Positions 34,631 to 45,945 of a DNA stretch of 64,000 bases are shown one piece after another (the first letter of the stretch is position 1; each line of letters opens with the position of its first letter). Source of the DNA: Cercophora sp. LCS_1 (lineage: Eukaryota; Ascomycota; Sordariomycetes; Sordariales; Lasiosphaeriaceae); NCBI GenBank assembly GCA_036250225.1, contig JAPZLL010000011.1:1116001-1180000 (forward strand), written 5' to 3'. Both the position numbers and the translations under genes were made by a program. Below the pieces are notes generated by a model. The model saw nothing but the letters and a program-made list of their open reading frames with translations, was not told where the DNA came from and did no database searches.

Positions 34631-35410
34631 ATGGACCACACCATGGGAGGCATGACAATGACTTCGACAGCGTCTGCCGCGGCAGCGACAGAATCTGCTG
34701 CTATGGGCGATATGGATCATATGGGCAGCTCTAGCTGCAAGATATCCGTGAGTGGCGTCGACTTATCGTAGCACGCCAGTCGAGGCAACATCGCAGAGTC
34801 GCTGACCTTCCCCCGTTGGCAGATGCTCTGGAACTGGAATACGGTTGACGCATGCTTTATTTCTTCGTCTTGGAAGATCACGTCTCCAGGCGTCATGGCT
34901 GGCTCTTGCATCGGCGTCATCCTCCTGGTCATGTCGCTCGAGCTCCTCCGCCGCGCAGTCAAGGAGTATGACCACTTCCTTGTGCGGCAAAACGCCCAGC
35001 GCCTGGCTTCTGTAGCCACTCCAGGCGCAGACTCGCCGACCAAAAGCGGATGCGAGCCAACGGTCGCGTCTTCTTCGAGCGGCTACCGGCCGAACTTCCT
35101 TCAACAGGCCATCCGTGCACTACTCCACATGCTTCAATTTGCCGTTGCATACTTCATCATGCTGTGCGCCGTCCCCGCCTAGCCATGTTTGCAGTCCCGG
35201 GAACTGACCGATGATCCAGTCTGGCCATGTACTACAACGGGTACATCATCATTTGCATCTTCATTGGGTCGTACATCGGGAGCTTCGTGTTTCAATGGGA
35301 AACACTGGGCCTGTGAGCCTTCCACCGCTCTCTCCTTTTCATGATGCTAATACGAGAACAGAGGCTCTCAAACTTCTGCGACAAGAGAAGCGACCGTTTG
35401 CTGCGGCTAG
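34631..35410 (+). CDS. Ctr-family copper transporter
   Basis: Four exons (34631-34747, 34823-35163, 35220-35312, 35362-35410) give 199 aa. The N-terminus is Met-rich (MDHTMGGMTMTS ... MGDMDHMGSSSC), as used to collect Cu(I). TM1 is VMAGSCIGVILLVMSLELLRRAV. TM2 carries the Mx3M motif (YFIMLLAMYYNGY) and TM3 the GxxxG motif (IGSYIGSFVF), both diagnostic of Ctr. It imports Cu(I) as a trimer at the plasma or vacuolar membrane. Introns are 75, 56 and 49 bp, the middle one splitting TM2. The short C-terminal tail ends with CCG, and a CC pair is a plausible copper handover site. A Mac1-like motif pair lies upstream. Confidence 0.93.
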
Positions 35411-36407
35411 AACAAGGTCGAGGATGGGGATGATTGGCTAGACGGAAGCGTCGAGGGACAACGGAGGATGGTCGGCCAAGAGTTTGGGGCGCTTTCGTCC
35501 CATGGATACGCCTGTATTGTAAACGAACGCCTCTGATATGTTTGTCAGAGGAGTAAATCCCGGTCTTCAATCTGGTCGAAGCCGCAGACCTTTGAACGCG
35601 CCGTTTGTGTGCACCGCTGCCTCTTCTTGCTTGAAAGCTTGCATGGTTGCTGCCGCTCGGGTTTGTTTGTGGAACCACGTTTTTCTGGCGCAAACCCCCG
35701 CAAACCTGCTCAACTGTCGCCCCTTCTGCAATCTTGTCCACCACCCCCTTCAACCTGGCCGTTCTTTTCTTCGATGGCATGTTATGCTCGTGCCGAACAT
35801 CATACCTATCGGCGGCGCTGCAATGCGGTCGGCCGCTCGTTCGCGTTGGGAGGAACTTCGGTGGCGGCGGCGCCTGGTCCGAGCCCGGGGGCTTCCGGGA
35901 AGAGAGCTGCCTGCAGTTGTCGAGTAGGTGCTGGCGCCTGGACCAAGAGCTGTCAGCATCCCTGCTCGCGCTCCGGGACTCGAATTTGCGCCAACCTACT
36001 TTCGAAATGCGCCCCATCATCGAAGAACGTGATTGGGAGCGGCCGCTTCAACGGGTAGGTAGCAAAGGAGGTTGACGAGTAGCCTACGACAAGCCTGGCA
36101 GCGGATAGATTCTCGTTGTGTCGGCTGTTAGCGCAAACCAGGCAGGCGAAGGCGCTTTGTCAATAGGGTGGGGCCGAGGGCAGAGTGGGATTGCTTGAGA
36201 GGCGCGTAATGGAAGTGATGTTCTTTGGTTGCAGGCGTCAGTGCATCATGGATCGCGCTTTCCACAACTCACCCCGCCACCAGCGCAACACATCCCCTCC
36301 AGGCCAGACCTGGACAGAAATCCTTTGCCAATCCAACGTTTGGTCAATTATCATCACAACCAGCACCAACCCATCTTTTGCCGCCCTATTCCACTAGCCA
36401 ATTAATC
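35411..36407. other. Intergenic region between copper transporter and GNAT genes
   Basis: About 1 kb with no supported gene. A 242-codon antisense frame (35292-36020) overlaps the Ctr 3' exons and has only Arg/Ser-rich sequence, so I reject it. Confidence 0.5.
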
Positions 36408-37248
36408 ATGGGTCTTAACACTCCCTTTCCCAGCCTTCCCCCCAACATGTTGTTGGCCACTCCCGGAGACGTCCCCAGACTGGTCGATATCGTCGTGGAA
36501 TCGTACGACGAGTCAGGCCTCTTCCGATTCATCACACCCAACCTTCAATCAGACCCGGAGAACACGCGAAGGTCCATTGCCAGCTTTTTCAAGGACATGA
36601 TACGCGCCACCAACACGGTCTTGATGGTTACCAGAGACTGGGAGATGGGCACAACCTCGCCGCCAAGGTCGATCGTGGTCGGCTTTGCCTGCTAGTGCCT
36701 CCCCGCTGGCTCCCCCCGACTTGGCCAATTCAGACTCAGAGAGGGCGTCCTGGAAATCGGTAACAACGACAATCATGCTTTTAACCCAAAAAGATGCGGT
36801 TACTTGTATAGCTTTCTAAGCACGGCGAGAGGGTAAGTACCGGATCCCGTCCCATAGCTCCCTCGGAAGACAACGGAAGGACACAGTAATGGCTGACCAC
36901 ACGGATAGGCGTCTTCCCCCCCAGACTATACTCTGCATGTCCCTCATCGTCCGTCCTGACTACAAGCTCCGCCACCACGCTTCCGAGATGCTCGAATGGG
37001 TCAGCCGTTTGGCTGTACAAGACCGTTTGAGTTTGGGATTGATATGCCCGCCCTCCATGGAGCCATTCTACTCGCAAATTGGTTACAGGGACTTTCAGGG
37101 AGCCATCCTTGCGGATCCAACTCATGGACCTTGGCCTCATCATATCACTCTTTCGATCGGCGAAATCAGGAGCGAAGAGATCACCCCTCCTCCCCCACCA
37201 ACCCCGTCGTTACCCGAGAGCAGTCCTCAGCCGGATGGGCAGGCATGA
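36408..37248 (+). pseudogene. GNAT-like acetyltransferase gene with an in-frame TAG
   Basis: Exon 1 (36408-36832) and exon 2 (36909-37248) join in frame across a 76-bp phase-2 intron (GTAAGT...GATAG), about 255 codons. A TAG at 36693-36695 interrupts exon 1 after SIVVGFAC; the same frame continues as CLPAGSPRLGQFRLREG. The C-terminal half has the acetyl-CoA-binding style of GNAT proteins: LCMSLIVRPDYKLRHHASEMLEWVSRLA, then MEPFYSQIGYRDF. The TAG could derive from TGG (the conserved Trp after GFA in many relatives) or from CAG by one C-to-T or G-to-A change. The substrate is unknown. If the stop is real, only a 95-aa N-terminal fragment would be made. Confidence 0.64.
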
Positions 37249-37339
37249 AAAAAGCCTTGAGTCTGACGATCATGGAGATTTCTGGGCAAGGACAACATGT
37301 CTTTTTGATGTAAACAGCGCTTCAACAGGATAAACTGCA

Positions 37340-37658
37340 GCTTTCTTTTTCGCACTCCCCATGCATAACCCTAGCCCACCAAACGCCTCCGCGTGGCCTT
37401 GAAACACCCTACTGCCACGTTGCCACCACGTTACTTGCGTGGAGTTAAAATTATTCATGTGTTTTTCTATGTGACCAATGGGTGTTAAAACTCTCAAAAC
37501 TCCAGTCTATAAATACCAATGTCGTTTGGGAACATACAGGGGCCAAAATGCGATGCACAATACCTTTGCTAGCTTTCTTGGCGCCGCCAACAGGGCCAAA
37601 GTTATGTAGGTATGGACGCGGCGTGTCAGAAACACAATGGGCTGTGCGTAAGACGGAC
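37340..37658. mobile_element. MITE-like element, copy 2, degenerate
   Basis: The left end (GCTTTCTTTTTCGCACTCCCC) aligns with that of copy 1 at 33880, and the right end (GGGCTGTGCGTAAGACGGAC) is its degenerate inverse. Internal blocks also correspond: CATAACCCTAGCCCACCAA, GTGTTTTTCTATGTGACC and TTTCTTGGCGCCGCCAACAGG. The size is close to copy 1 (319 versus 310 bp). There is no ORF. The Ctr and GNAT genes lie between the two copies. Confidence 0.7.
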
Positions 37659-37688
37659 CTTAGCCTCGAGGCGAATTGATGTATCTCT

Positions 37689-39207
37689 CTAGCTAGGTTT
37701 TGTTTCCTCCATTGCCTTTGTGACCTCTTCCCTGGCAGACCAGTTCACAATCTCGGCATCTACATCCCCCATCATGAACTTGACTATAACCGAGGTCAGC
37801 CTATTTATGTTAACCACATTCTGGAACGTAGCATCTTCTTACCAAGGTTGGGAAAGTTGATCATGACCCAGATGAAGCAGTACATGGCGTACTCCTCGAG
37901 GATGCTGATGTTCTTCTTTCTGCTGTCCAGCATCCTCCCTCGCTCCGCAATGGCCGAGACGCGAGGCAATCTGATGCCGTAGAACAGCTTGATCATCTTC
38001 TCGACAACTTCCTTCTCCTCGTCAGCCCATGATACCCGTGTGTCGTCCTCCATCTTCTTCGCGGCCCCGTAGGCCTCTGTCAACAAGTCTGCTAGGAGCA
38101 AAGACATAGTCTGCGCATCTTCCAGTGCCTGGCACGCTCCCTGAGCGGTGGTAGGACTAAGCGCATGCGCCGCGTCCCCGGTCAATACGATCCCATCCTT
38201 TCCCCAGCTCGGCAAGTCCGGGAGGACCCAGATGGGATAAATAGTCTCGACCTCAGCCTTGGAAATGATATCCTGAACAATGGGATCCGCCCATGTGCCA
38301 TGTCTCTTTCGCATATCCTCCTTGATGATCTCGGGCGTAGCGTTTTCCTTTGTCGGCGGCTCGTCCGTCTCAAACATAGACCACCACATCAACGAGTTTG
38401 CTTCCGCCGGTGATCCGCTCGCGTAGCCGAAGAAGCCGTTTCTCCCAAAGTTGAACACCATAGCCTTGTGCTCGGCCACTCTGTCGGGAAGCGGACCATC
38501 AATCAGTCCACCAACCCATGAAACGCCCCTGCTCTCATCAGTACCCAAGCCCCTCATGACGGCGTAGGAGAAACTCACGTATAAATAGGCTCAAATCCCT
38601 CTCCCTCCCCAAACAACACCCGTCTAACCGTACTCTTGACCCCATCAGCCCCAATCACCAAATCCGCCTCTTCCTCCCCACCATCCCCAAAATTCACAAT
38701 CTTCCTGTCTCCTTCCCTCCTAACACCCACAACCCTCTTATACTCAACCACCCCCTCAGGCATAGCAGCCATCAAACAAACCCAAAGCCCATGCCTCGTC
38801 GAACTCACGCAAACCTCCGACCGGCCAGTAGGCCCCTCCCATCCCCCATTATCATTCGTCTCCTGCATGCCGAGCGTCCACCCATTTTGACCCATGAAAA
38901 TGATTTGCTCGCAGGGAAAGCCCTGTTCGAGCACGGCTTTGTGGATTGTGGGGTCGAGATCGCGGAGCACGCGCATGCCGTTGGATGAAACGCCGAGACC
39001 GCCGCCTACTATAGCGGTTGAGGTGGAGAGGGCTTCGAAGGGGTTAGCGTCCTTTGGGATCGGAGCACCCGAGAGGCGGGGACGGTAGGAATCGTAGATC
39101 TTGATGGTGTGCGGTGGGGACGGGGAGGGCGGGTTGGGGAGGTGTTTGAGGAGGTAGTGGTAGGTTGACAGGCCGGATATGCCGGCGCCGCAGATTACGA
39201 TTTTCAT
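37689..39207 (-). CDS. FAD-dependent monooxygenase (PHBH/UbiH-like fold)
   Basis: Exons 38579-39207, 37843-38531 and 37689-37783 (introns 47 and 59 bp; phases 2 and 1) give 470 aa. The N-terminal Rossmann motif is GAGISGLSTYHYL. The DG fingerprint is ADLVIGADGVKSTVRR and the GD motif is GIVLTGDAAHALSPTTAQGACQALEDA. These three show a group A flavoprotein hydroxylase using NAD(P)H. The last intron was chosen because it extends a premature-looking C-terminus into NLVKFMMGDVDAEIVNWSAREEV; without it the ORF would stop at 37805. No signal peptide is seen, so the enzyme is probably cytosolic. The substrate is an aromatic or polyketide-like compound by family, not shown by sequence. Confidence 0.9.
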
Positions 39208-40498
39208 GGTGGCGATGTCGTATCTCGTGAGATTCTGCGTGGATTAGGTGTCGGCGGGGTAGGTTGCTTGGATGTGGAAGTGCCAAGTCGGTTGGTGAAA
39301 TGTTCAGGGCAATTGGCAGAAGGAATGGGTGGAAGAAAAGATTGGCGCTTCTGGAATGTGGTTTGCGATGCGGAGGCACATTGCCAACAAAGAATTCAGG
39401 GGAACCAAACACAATACTAAGACGGGTTAGGGGTTGCTATTGTCGCGACAAAGAATCGCCACGGCCGCCGGGCGACCTTTACTATTTCACCGATATTGAG
39501 ACGGAATGGTAAGAACATGCATCCGACAAATGAATGGAATGAAAGAGATTGGCGGGACGGAAGTATTGGCGTAGATGGGTGCAAACAGTAATGCACGACG
39601 CCAAAATGCAGCAGATGTGGGAAAGCAATCTCTGAACTCACCATGCTGGTAGGGTATTGCTTCGCTCTTAAATATCACATAGGCGACGGACACAGCAGAT
39701 GCATGTGTACAAGGACAAAGGTAGCGTCAGAGATGGTCCGCCAAAGAATGCACACGGCATAGGGCCGTGATTGTTGGCCACAGGCACGCTGTGAATATGA
39801 TTTGATGGGATCAAGATGCTTGAACAGGATTATATCAAGTAACTTCAGCTTCCTCCGGTGAAAATGGGAAGCTTCAAGTGATTGCAGAGAGGCCCACTTA
39901 GGTCGATTGAATCGCCCACAGCAAGGTTGCCAATAACGACGATGTGATCTTCAAGCCAAGGTGAAGCACTACAGGCAGAGTGGACTCGCCAACAAGACTC
40001 CCCCAGGTGCATCACAATGCCTGTGAGATGTTGAACAAGCATGGGAAACAACAACTCAATCAAGAATGCCGCTGCCCGTTATATAAACTTTGACAACCGG
40101 TATCTCATCCTCATCTTTAGTTATGCTGAAGTTTTGAGGGCTTGAACAGGATGCCGCGCAAAGAGAAGAGACATTTGTGGTCGACTTAAAATAACAGATG
40201 AATTGATGAAAACGCCGGGCGTGTCGCATGATATCGTTGCCGCAATAGCGACATCATGTAGCGCACGTAAACTCTGCGCCGAGTAGTGAAGCACAATAGT
40301 GAGCTGCGAATAGACCGTGATCGGGGAGAGCAATACAAATAGCTCCTCCACTAGGTGTCACTTCTTCTTTCTCCCCTCTTCAACAATATCACCCAACGGG
40401 CAAGCTTTCTGGCGGCCTGATACTCTCATCCCAACCCAGCTTACCAAACCAAGCCGAAGCAGCACACGTCTAAAGCATCACGTCGCGACGCCCTCAAG
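39208..40498. other. Intergenic region, divergent
   Basis: A 1.3-kb stretch between divergent genes. It is moderately AT-rich with no supported ORF and no repeat longer than a few bases. The last 90 bp before 40499 are CT-rich with CAAC/ACC motifs, typical of a fungal leader. Confidence 0.5.
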
Positions 40499-41203
40499 AT
40501 GAGAACCAGACCCAACGCCTCGTCTCCGACTGCAGTCGGCCCCGTCCTCACCAGGGAGCAAGCCACCCCAGTCATCGCCCAGCTGATCGCCGACATCATC
40601 AACACGACCGTAGTAGAGTTCAGCTCACTGCCAGCTTACATCAAACATAGCCTCGTCATCGGCATCGCAGACCACATCCACCACGAGCCCCGCTACCAGC
40701 TCCGCACAACCGGCTCGAAAGCCACCATCAACGATAAAGTAGCCCAAGCAGGCGAAAGCGTCATCGGCATCTTCCGCGCCCTCAAGTCTCTCAAGACCAG
40801 ACTGCCTCGAGTCCTCTTCGAATACCACGCTGCGGTAACCAAGTGCGTGAACGCCCTGGAAAAGGACATCGCCGAAGGCAAACGAAAGGGCTCCAAGACG
40901 CGGCGTATTGTACACAAGCTGAGAGAGTTCTTGCGTGAGATGGAGATCCTTTGGGTTCGCGCCCGGTTGCCTGATAGGCCCGTGGGACCCAATCCTCTGA
41001 TTGGGCTCTTCCAGGGCCGTGACGTGCTTGAGCTGCTTCGCATTAGGGTCACGAGGCTGAGGGAGATTATGGGGGTCGTTAGGGGGGAGGTGAACGGGTT
41101 GGGCCGGGAGGATATCTCCGTGCAGGACGCGAGTCCGCTTTTCGGGGTGGAGTTGATCTTGCCGGAGCCTCGTATTGGGGGCGGCGGTTTTGAAGCACAC
41201 TAA
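40499..41203 (+). CDS. Hypothetical protein, 234 aa
   Basis: A single-exon ORF with good codon use and start context (CAAGATGAGA). The sequence is helical and basic: MRTRPNASSP, AQLIADIINTTVVEFSSLP, GIFRALKSLKTRLPRVLFEYHAAVTKC, KGSKTRRIVHKLREFLREME. It has no signal peptide and no membrane segment. I do not recognise a domain. It may be a soluble helical-bundle protein. Confidence 0.6.
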   Translation: MRTRPNASSPTAVGPVLTREQATPVIAQLIADIINTTVVEFSSLPAYIKHSLVIGIADHIHHEPRYQLRTTGSKATINDKVAQAGESVIGIFRALKSLKTRLPRVLFEYHAAVTKCVNALEKDIAEGKRKGSKTRRIVHKLREFLREMEILWVRARLPDRPVGPNPLIGLFQGRDVLELLRIRVTRLREIMGVVRGEVNGLGREDISVQDASPLFGVELILPEPRIGGGGFEAH

Positions 41204-41361
41204 GGAGATACGTTGAGGCCAGGTCCAATGGCGGAATCTGGAGGATAATATATGATGAAATGAAAGCAGTGGCAGGCAAGCAAGTGGTGCGCAACTGGCA
41301 AAGCCGTAGATGTCCGTCGTCTTTACTTAAGCTCGGGTTTCTCGATGAAGAGCGGCGCCCG

Positions 41362-43653
41362 TCAAATCAGAGAAAAGTTCTCAATTGGGACCCCTCCTTC
41401 CTTCAATGCCTCGGAAGTCAACCGTGGATCTGAGTTGCGAATCTCCCCTGTGACTTTGTGCCTGAAGAACGCATACCACATTGGGTCATCGCCTGTAATG
41501 CCATGCCCGATTTCTTCTGCTGTGTAGATGCGCTCCCACTCCGGATGAGGCTGCATCCTTGGATCCTCTCGGGTGTATGTCTTGGTGGGTGGGTCATAAA
41601 ACCATTGCATCAAACCGTGTCTCTCACCAATTGTTTGGCGGACACCAGCGCGCCATCCGCTTGGTAGTGGTCCAATCAGTGCAGACGCGTCTTCAATTCC
41701 GTGAATGTAGCCATAGCCCATCACCCGATATAGTGCGTCTGGCATAGGCCGCAAGATAACAGGTCGGTCAAGGCCGAGGATGACGCAAATGATATCACCT
41801 AAATTGTATCAGCATCTTGCCACCTGTTCTTCCGCTGACGGGTGATGCGTACCGGGGGCGGCGCAGACTGGCACAAGCCCAAAGTGGCCCTCCTTCGAGA
41901 CCATAAATCGACGCCCTAGGCAACTATCCGGTAGTATGCCGCCGACATCAGACCCGAGCAGGTTGCTTTTCGAGGGCTTTTGAAGAATTTGAGGACCTTG
42001 AATCGATGACTTCAGAATCGGACCCACGATTTGTCTCCACTCCTCTAGAGTGGGCGAGCTGCAATCACCGTACCACCATCTGGAGGCTACGTCGCCTTGT
42101 GCAAGTGTTAGGAGGAAGGCATCGAGATTTGTGCCGCCCGTAAGGTACTGATCGTTGGCTTTGCCCCCAATCTTGGTCCACCATGCTGCAACCGCCTTCG
42201 CCAATGGGACGGTGATGGCTCCCCTTTTGCTCCCAGGCAAGCTGTCACCGACCCAGGAAATGGTTGCACAGCGAACTCCGGCGACGGTCAGAACGTCCCC
42301 ATTGACTGAGAACGATATTTCGGAGGGACCAGCGATCGTTTGGCACGTTGACTCCCTGCATGTGCGATACACGGAAAGATCCGGAACCCAGGATGGAGCT
42401 GAAATCTTACGCTCATGCCAGTCCGGCCCAATAATCTCCCATCGTTTGAGGTGGGCTAGATGGGATAAGAAGGTCGTACGGTAGATCTCCTCGACAGACT
42501 TGGTATAATCGGGAAGTATGGACCGTGCAAAGCCCGTGGGTGCAAGCCCAAGCAACCCATATACCATGTCCCGCTTATCAAAGCAGGCGAGGTGTGCCGT
42601 GTAAAAGAGTAGGAGAGAAAATGGTTGAGTGGGCGACATGCCACTTCGTTCCAGCAGATTAGAAATGTGGCTCAACACATACACCGGCGGCGGTTCTTCG
42701 CGGCCCCAGTAGAGGGCCCCGAGGGCTCGAACAAACAGGTACCATGGCAACTGCTGACTCCCGCACTGCATCAAGGCGTGGTTTTGATCCGCCAAGTTGA
42801 TCTCCTGCAAGGTCCAAAGCCGATTAAACCACGGTCGTTCGAGAAAATCGTAAAGTCGGGCCCACATTCTGGGAGGAGTGACGGCCGCTGGATCGAAGCG
42901 TGCAGTGGCGCCGACGGGTTCAAAGGTATCACTTGAGGGCGAATAGTCGAGCCCCGAACCCGTATCTTTGAGGAACTGTATGACTTTTCCAGCTTTCCTA
43001 TCCGCCCGACCCAGCCAAACAATGACGCGGCGAGCGAGTTGGTAAATCCTAGACATGCGTCTGACCTGCAGCGACTTCTCGCCGTTATCCTCTTGATTGA
43101 TGCAGATCTTGTCAACCCAGAGGCATCGCGCCTGGTCCGACTGGCGAAGGTGGCGAAGGGCATCGAAAAGGTTTCGTCCCACGTCGAAGGAACGGCGGCC
43201 AGCGCCCTCGGTAGGAGACACAAACACATGGCACGGTGTTGAAGAGGAACCCCATGCATACGACAAGGCTTCGTAGCCGGGTTTGAAACTCCAATGCTCC
43301 TCGTCCGTTGGCGGCAGGTACCGCGCCGGGTCAACGTCGGGATTGGGATGCACCCATGTCCGCTTGGACCACACCTCTTCATCTAGGCCCGGCGGCGTAA
43401 ACACAAATCGCCGCTGGGCATTCTCGATGACGCGCCAGCCAGTGGGCAGCGCGCTTCGGGCTTCACCGAGGGTCAGACTTGGTGGTCTCGATTGCGCGGG
43501 CTCGTGGAGCGTCTCGTGAAGGATTTCGATTGTGATATCGTCCGTGAAATTCCCGGGAAGGACCTTGATGATGCGAATATCGTCTTCGTGCTCAAGCGGT
43601 CGATATTGAAACGATGCCAGTCGCTCGGTGGGAAACGGATCGGAGCTCGCCAT
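41362..43653 (-). CDS. HET-domain protein (heterokaryon incompatibility type)
   Basis: Exons 41853-43653 and 41362-41798 are joined by a 54-bp phase-1 intron, giving 745 aa. The start at 43653 (MASSDPFPTERL) is preferred over an open frame reaching 43860. The HET domain is complete: YEALSYAWGSSSTPCHV, then NLFDALRHLRQSDQARCLWVDKICINQED and RRMSRIYQLARRVIVWLG, followed by WFNRLWTLQEI and DKRDMVYGLLGLA. The C-terminal part is long and of unknown fold. HET proteins trigger incompatibility cell death when activated by partner recognition; here this is inferred from family. It shares the window with NACHT, STAND and 2EXR genes, all common in fungal allorecognition repertoires, but is intact. Confidence 0.93.
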
Positions 43654-44143
43654 GGTTTCCGGAGTGCAGAGTGGCGGCGCCGTTTCGATTGAGGAAAATT
43701 TAGAGTGGGCAAGAACACGAAGTCTGATTGAAATTGTTACCCCTGGAGCGCCGGGCCAATCCGCGTTGCAGCGAGAAAGTCTTGGCATGCAGGCAGAACG
43801 CCAAACCGGAAGGTTGTCCTCCACGTCGTTTGTCATCGGGTCGGGCCGTGAACAAGACAAGGTTTGGGATAGCGAAAGTAGAAAACACAGTAAAACTTCA
43901 AGTTAGCTTATGGACCATTGTCGGACACTCCCCAACATCAACTTACTTCCCAAACAACTGTTGTGCCACCTCAAAATGCTCCGGTCCGGAATGCGGGGCA
44001 TCATCCCACGGGTCGCCAAGGCCGCATCCATCGCGGCTGCCTTGCCCCGCCAAGCACATCCAACTTGCCGTTTCCTCCCCACAGTCACGACACCACCCAT
44101 CGCACCCAAACGTCAAGCTCACCGCCCAACCGCCGTCGCAAAA

Positions 44144-44965
44144 ATGCCAGCCAAAGCCAGAATCCAAATCCTTTCCGACCTCCACCTCGAACAGCCAAAG
44201 CCGCACTACGACCTCTTCACCGTCACCCCTGCGGCGCCGTACCTCGCGCTCCTGGGCGACATCGGCGACCTCAAACCACCCCAAGGCTCCCAGGCAGGCC
44301 TCCTGGACTTTCTTACCACCCAGCTCCGCCAGTTCCGCGCTGTCTTCTACGTCCCTGGGAACCACGAAGCATACCACTCCTCCTGGCCCGCGACCCTTTC
44401 GGCGCTCCGCGATTTCGAAGCCCAGACACGAGCTGACCCGTCCATCGGGGACTTTATCCTGCTCGATCAGGGTTTCTACCGTATCCCCGACACCGAAGTC
44501 GTCATCCTAGGCTGTCGTCTCTTCTCCCACATCCCAGCCGACAAGGAACAGCGCGTGTGGCGGGGCTTAACTGACTTTTGGGTAACGGACAAGTGGACGC
44601 CGGTGGAGCACAACGCGGCGCACAAACGAGATGTTGCGTGGCTGAATGCGCAGGTGGCAGAGCTAGAGCAGGAAGATGATGTTAGAATCGTGATCTTTTC
44701 ACATTGGGGTCCCACCACGGATGATAGGGCGGTGGAGCCGGTACACCGGGGGAGCGATGTGTCGTGTGCGTTCATCACGGATCTGTCCGGGGAGAAGTGT
44801 TTCCGGAGCGAAAAGGTCAAGATTTGGGGGTGTGGACATACGCATTATAACTTTGACTTTGTCAAGGAGAGGGAGGGGGAGGGTTTGAGGATCGTGACGA
44901 ACCAGAGGGGTTATTATAGCAAGCAGGCCCTAGGTTGGGATGAGGAGAAGGTTATTGAGGTGTGA
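44144..44965 (+). CDS. Calcineurin-like metallophosphoesterase
   Basis: A protein of 273 aa from MPAKARIQILSDLH. The metal-binding blocks are in order: DLH (ILSDLHLE), GD (LLGDIGDL), GNHE (VPGNHEAYH), H (IFSHWGPT) and GHTH (WGCGHTHYNFD). All residues for a two-metal phosphoesterase site are present. The frame is open upstream to 43910, and an ATG at 43976 would give a basic, Ala-rich leader (MLRSGMRGIIPRVAKAASIAAALPRQ). That leader could be a mitochondrial targeting sequence, so the true start is uncertain. The substrate is unknown. The gene is convergent with the DUF423 gene, 114 bp away. Confidence 0.9.
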   Translation: MPAKARIQILSDLHLEQPKPHYDLFTVTPAAPYLALLGDIGDLKPPQGSQAGLLDFLTTQLRQFRAVFYVPGNHEAYHSSWPATLSALRDFEAQTRADPSIGDFILLDQGFYRIPDTEVVILGCRLFSHIPADKEQRVWRGLTDFWVTDKWTPVEHNAAHKRDVAWLNAQVAELEQEDDVRIVIFSHWGPTTDDRAVEPVHRGSDVSCAFITDLSGEKCFRSEKVKIWGCGHTHYNFDFVKEREGEGLRIVTNQRGYYSKQALGWDEEKVIEV

Positions 44966-45079
44966 TTGTATTTCAAGGGCCAGGTCGGCGCCATGTGTTG
45001 TAGGTAGTATGGTACAGTATCATGCCTCGCGTTGCGCGAGTCATGCTCCCAGCTTGGAGAGGTTATCTCTTCCCTGTGC

Positions 45080-45585
45080 TTAGAAACGGACACCCCTGCT
45101 CCCACTCTTGCTGAATGCCAGTGTCGCCCAGCCCGCGATGAGGAACAGCCCGCCCAGCGGAGTGATGGGTCCCAGGAAGCGGAAGCGGGCGGTGTCAAGG
45201 GTGAGGGCGTAGATGCTGCCGCTGAACAGAGTCATGCCAGCCGTGAAGAAGGATGCCGCCAGCGGGTTGTCGCGCGCGATGAGGAGAGCAACGGAATGGA
45301 CGAGCTAGAGAGCATCAATCGCATGTCTTCAACGGTCAAGCGTAAAGGGCTTACCTGGTAATGTGCAGCAGTGGTCCAGTTGCCAATCTTGACGGGGTCG
45401 GCGATGTGCTTCTTCAGGCCGTGCGCTCCGAAAGCGCCGAACGCGACAGCGGCAGCACCGTAAATCGCGCCCACGCGCCAAAAGGTCTCGCTGCTCATGA
45501 TCGAGCGCCGATCGTCACGTAACTCGGAGGGGTGGAGGAGAGATGTGTGCTCGTCGGCGCGATTCCTGTTCGCGTCAGTCGACAT
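45080..45585 (-). CDS. DUF423 / TMEM256-family small membrane protein
   Basis: Exons 45355-45585 and 45080-45304 are joined by a 50-bp phase-0 intron, giving 151 aa. The signature GAAAVAFGAFGAHGLKKH is followed by NWTTAAHYQLVHSVALLIA, LAASFFTAGMTLFSGSIYAL and PLGGLFLIAGWATLAF, for four predicted membrane helices. This is the conserved DUF423/TMEM256 family, found in bacteria and eukaryotes with no assigned activity. The N-terminal 29 residues before MSSETFW are a species-specific extension (TSLLHPSELR). Confidence 0.9.
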
Positions 45586-45749
45586 TGGAGAAAGGAGGAG
45601 CGTCGTGGTCGAAAGTGGCGCGAACGGGTGAGGTCAAATTAAGCATCTCGGCTGATGATGTCAGCAGAGGGAAGGCCCCACCCCAACGCCATGCCATGAC
45701 GCACCAAGCAGCATACGCATCACGGGAAAATACCAACGCTCAGCGAAAA

Positions 45750-45945
45750 TGCCCGGAGGCCTGAATTTATGGCCACCAGGCCCCGAAAAAAGACCGGACG
45801 CCTCGCTTAATTTCCAGGAGCCCAGAAAAAAAACAAAAGGCCTACCTAAATGCCCGTAGGCCCCGAAAAAAAAAAAACGAACGCCTCGCGCGTTTCCAAG
45901 AGGCCAAAACAAAAAAAAGAAAACGGCTAAGGGCGCCTGGCCCAA
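45750..45945 (+). repeat. A-rich near-tandem repeat with TGCCCGNAGGC words (left block)
   Basis: Two imperfect units of about 80 bp, each with AGGCCCCGAAAAAA followed by CGCCTCGC and a second A-run. TGCCCGNAGGC occurs at 45750-45760 and 45851-45861. The block abuts the 3' end of the coiled-coil gene. Confidence 0.7.

Noticed and set aside
35292..36020. 242-codon minus-strand ORF
   Set aside because: Overlaps the last exons of the copper transporter on the opposite strand and is Arg/Ser-rich without motifs.
14779..36695. Reassignment of TAG as a sense codon, suggested by four in-frame TAGs
   Set aside because: TAG terminates several normal genes here (PKS, NACHT-ankyrin, LPMO, Ctr), so it is a working stop codon.
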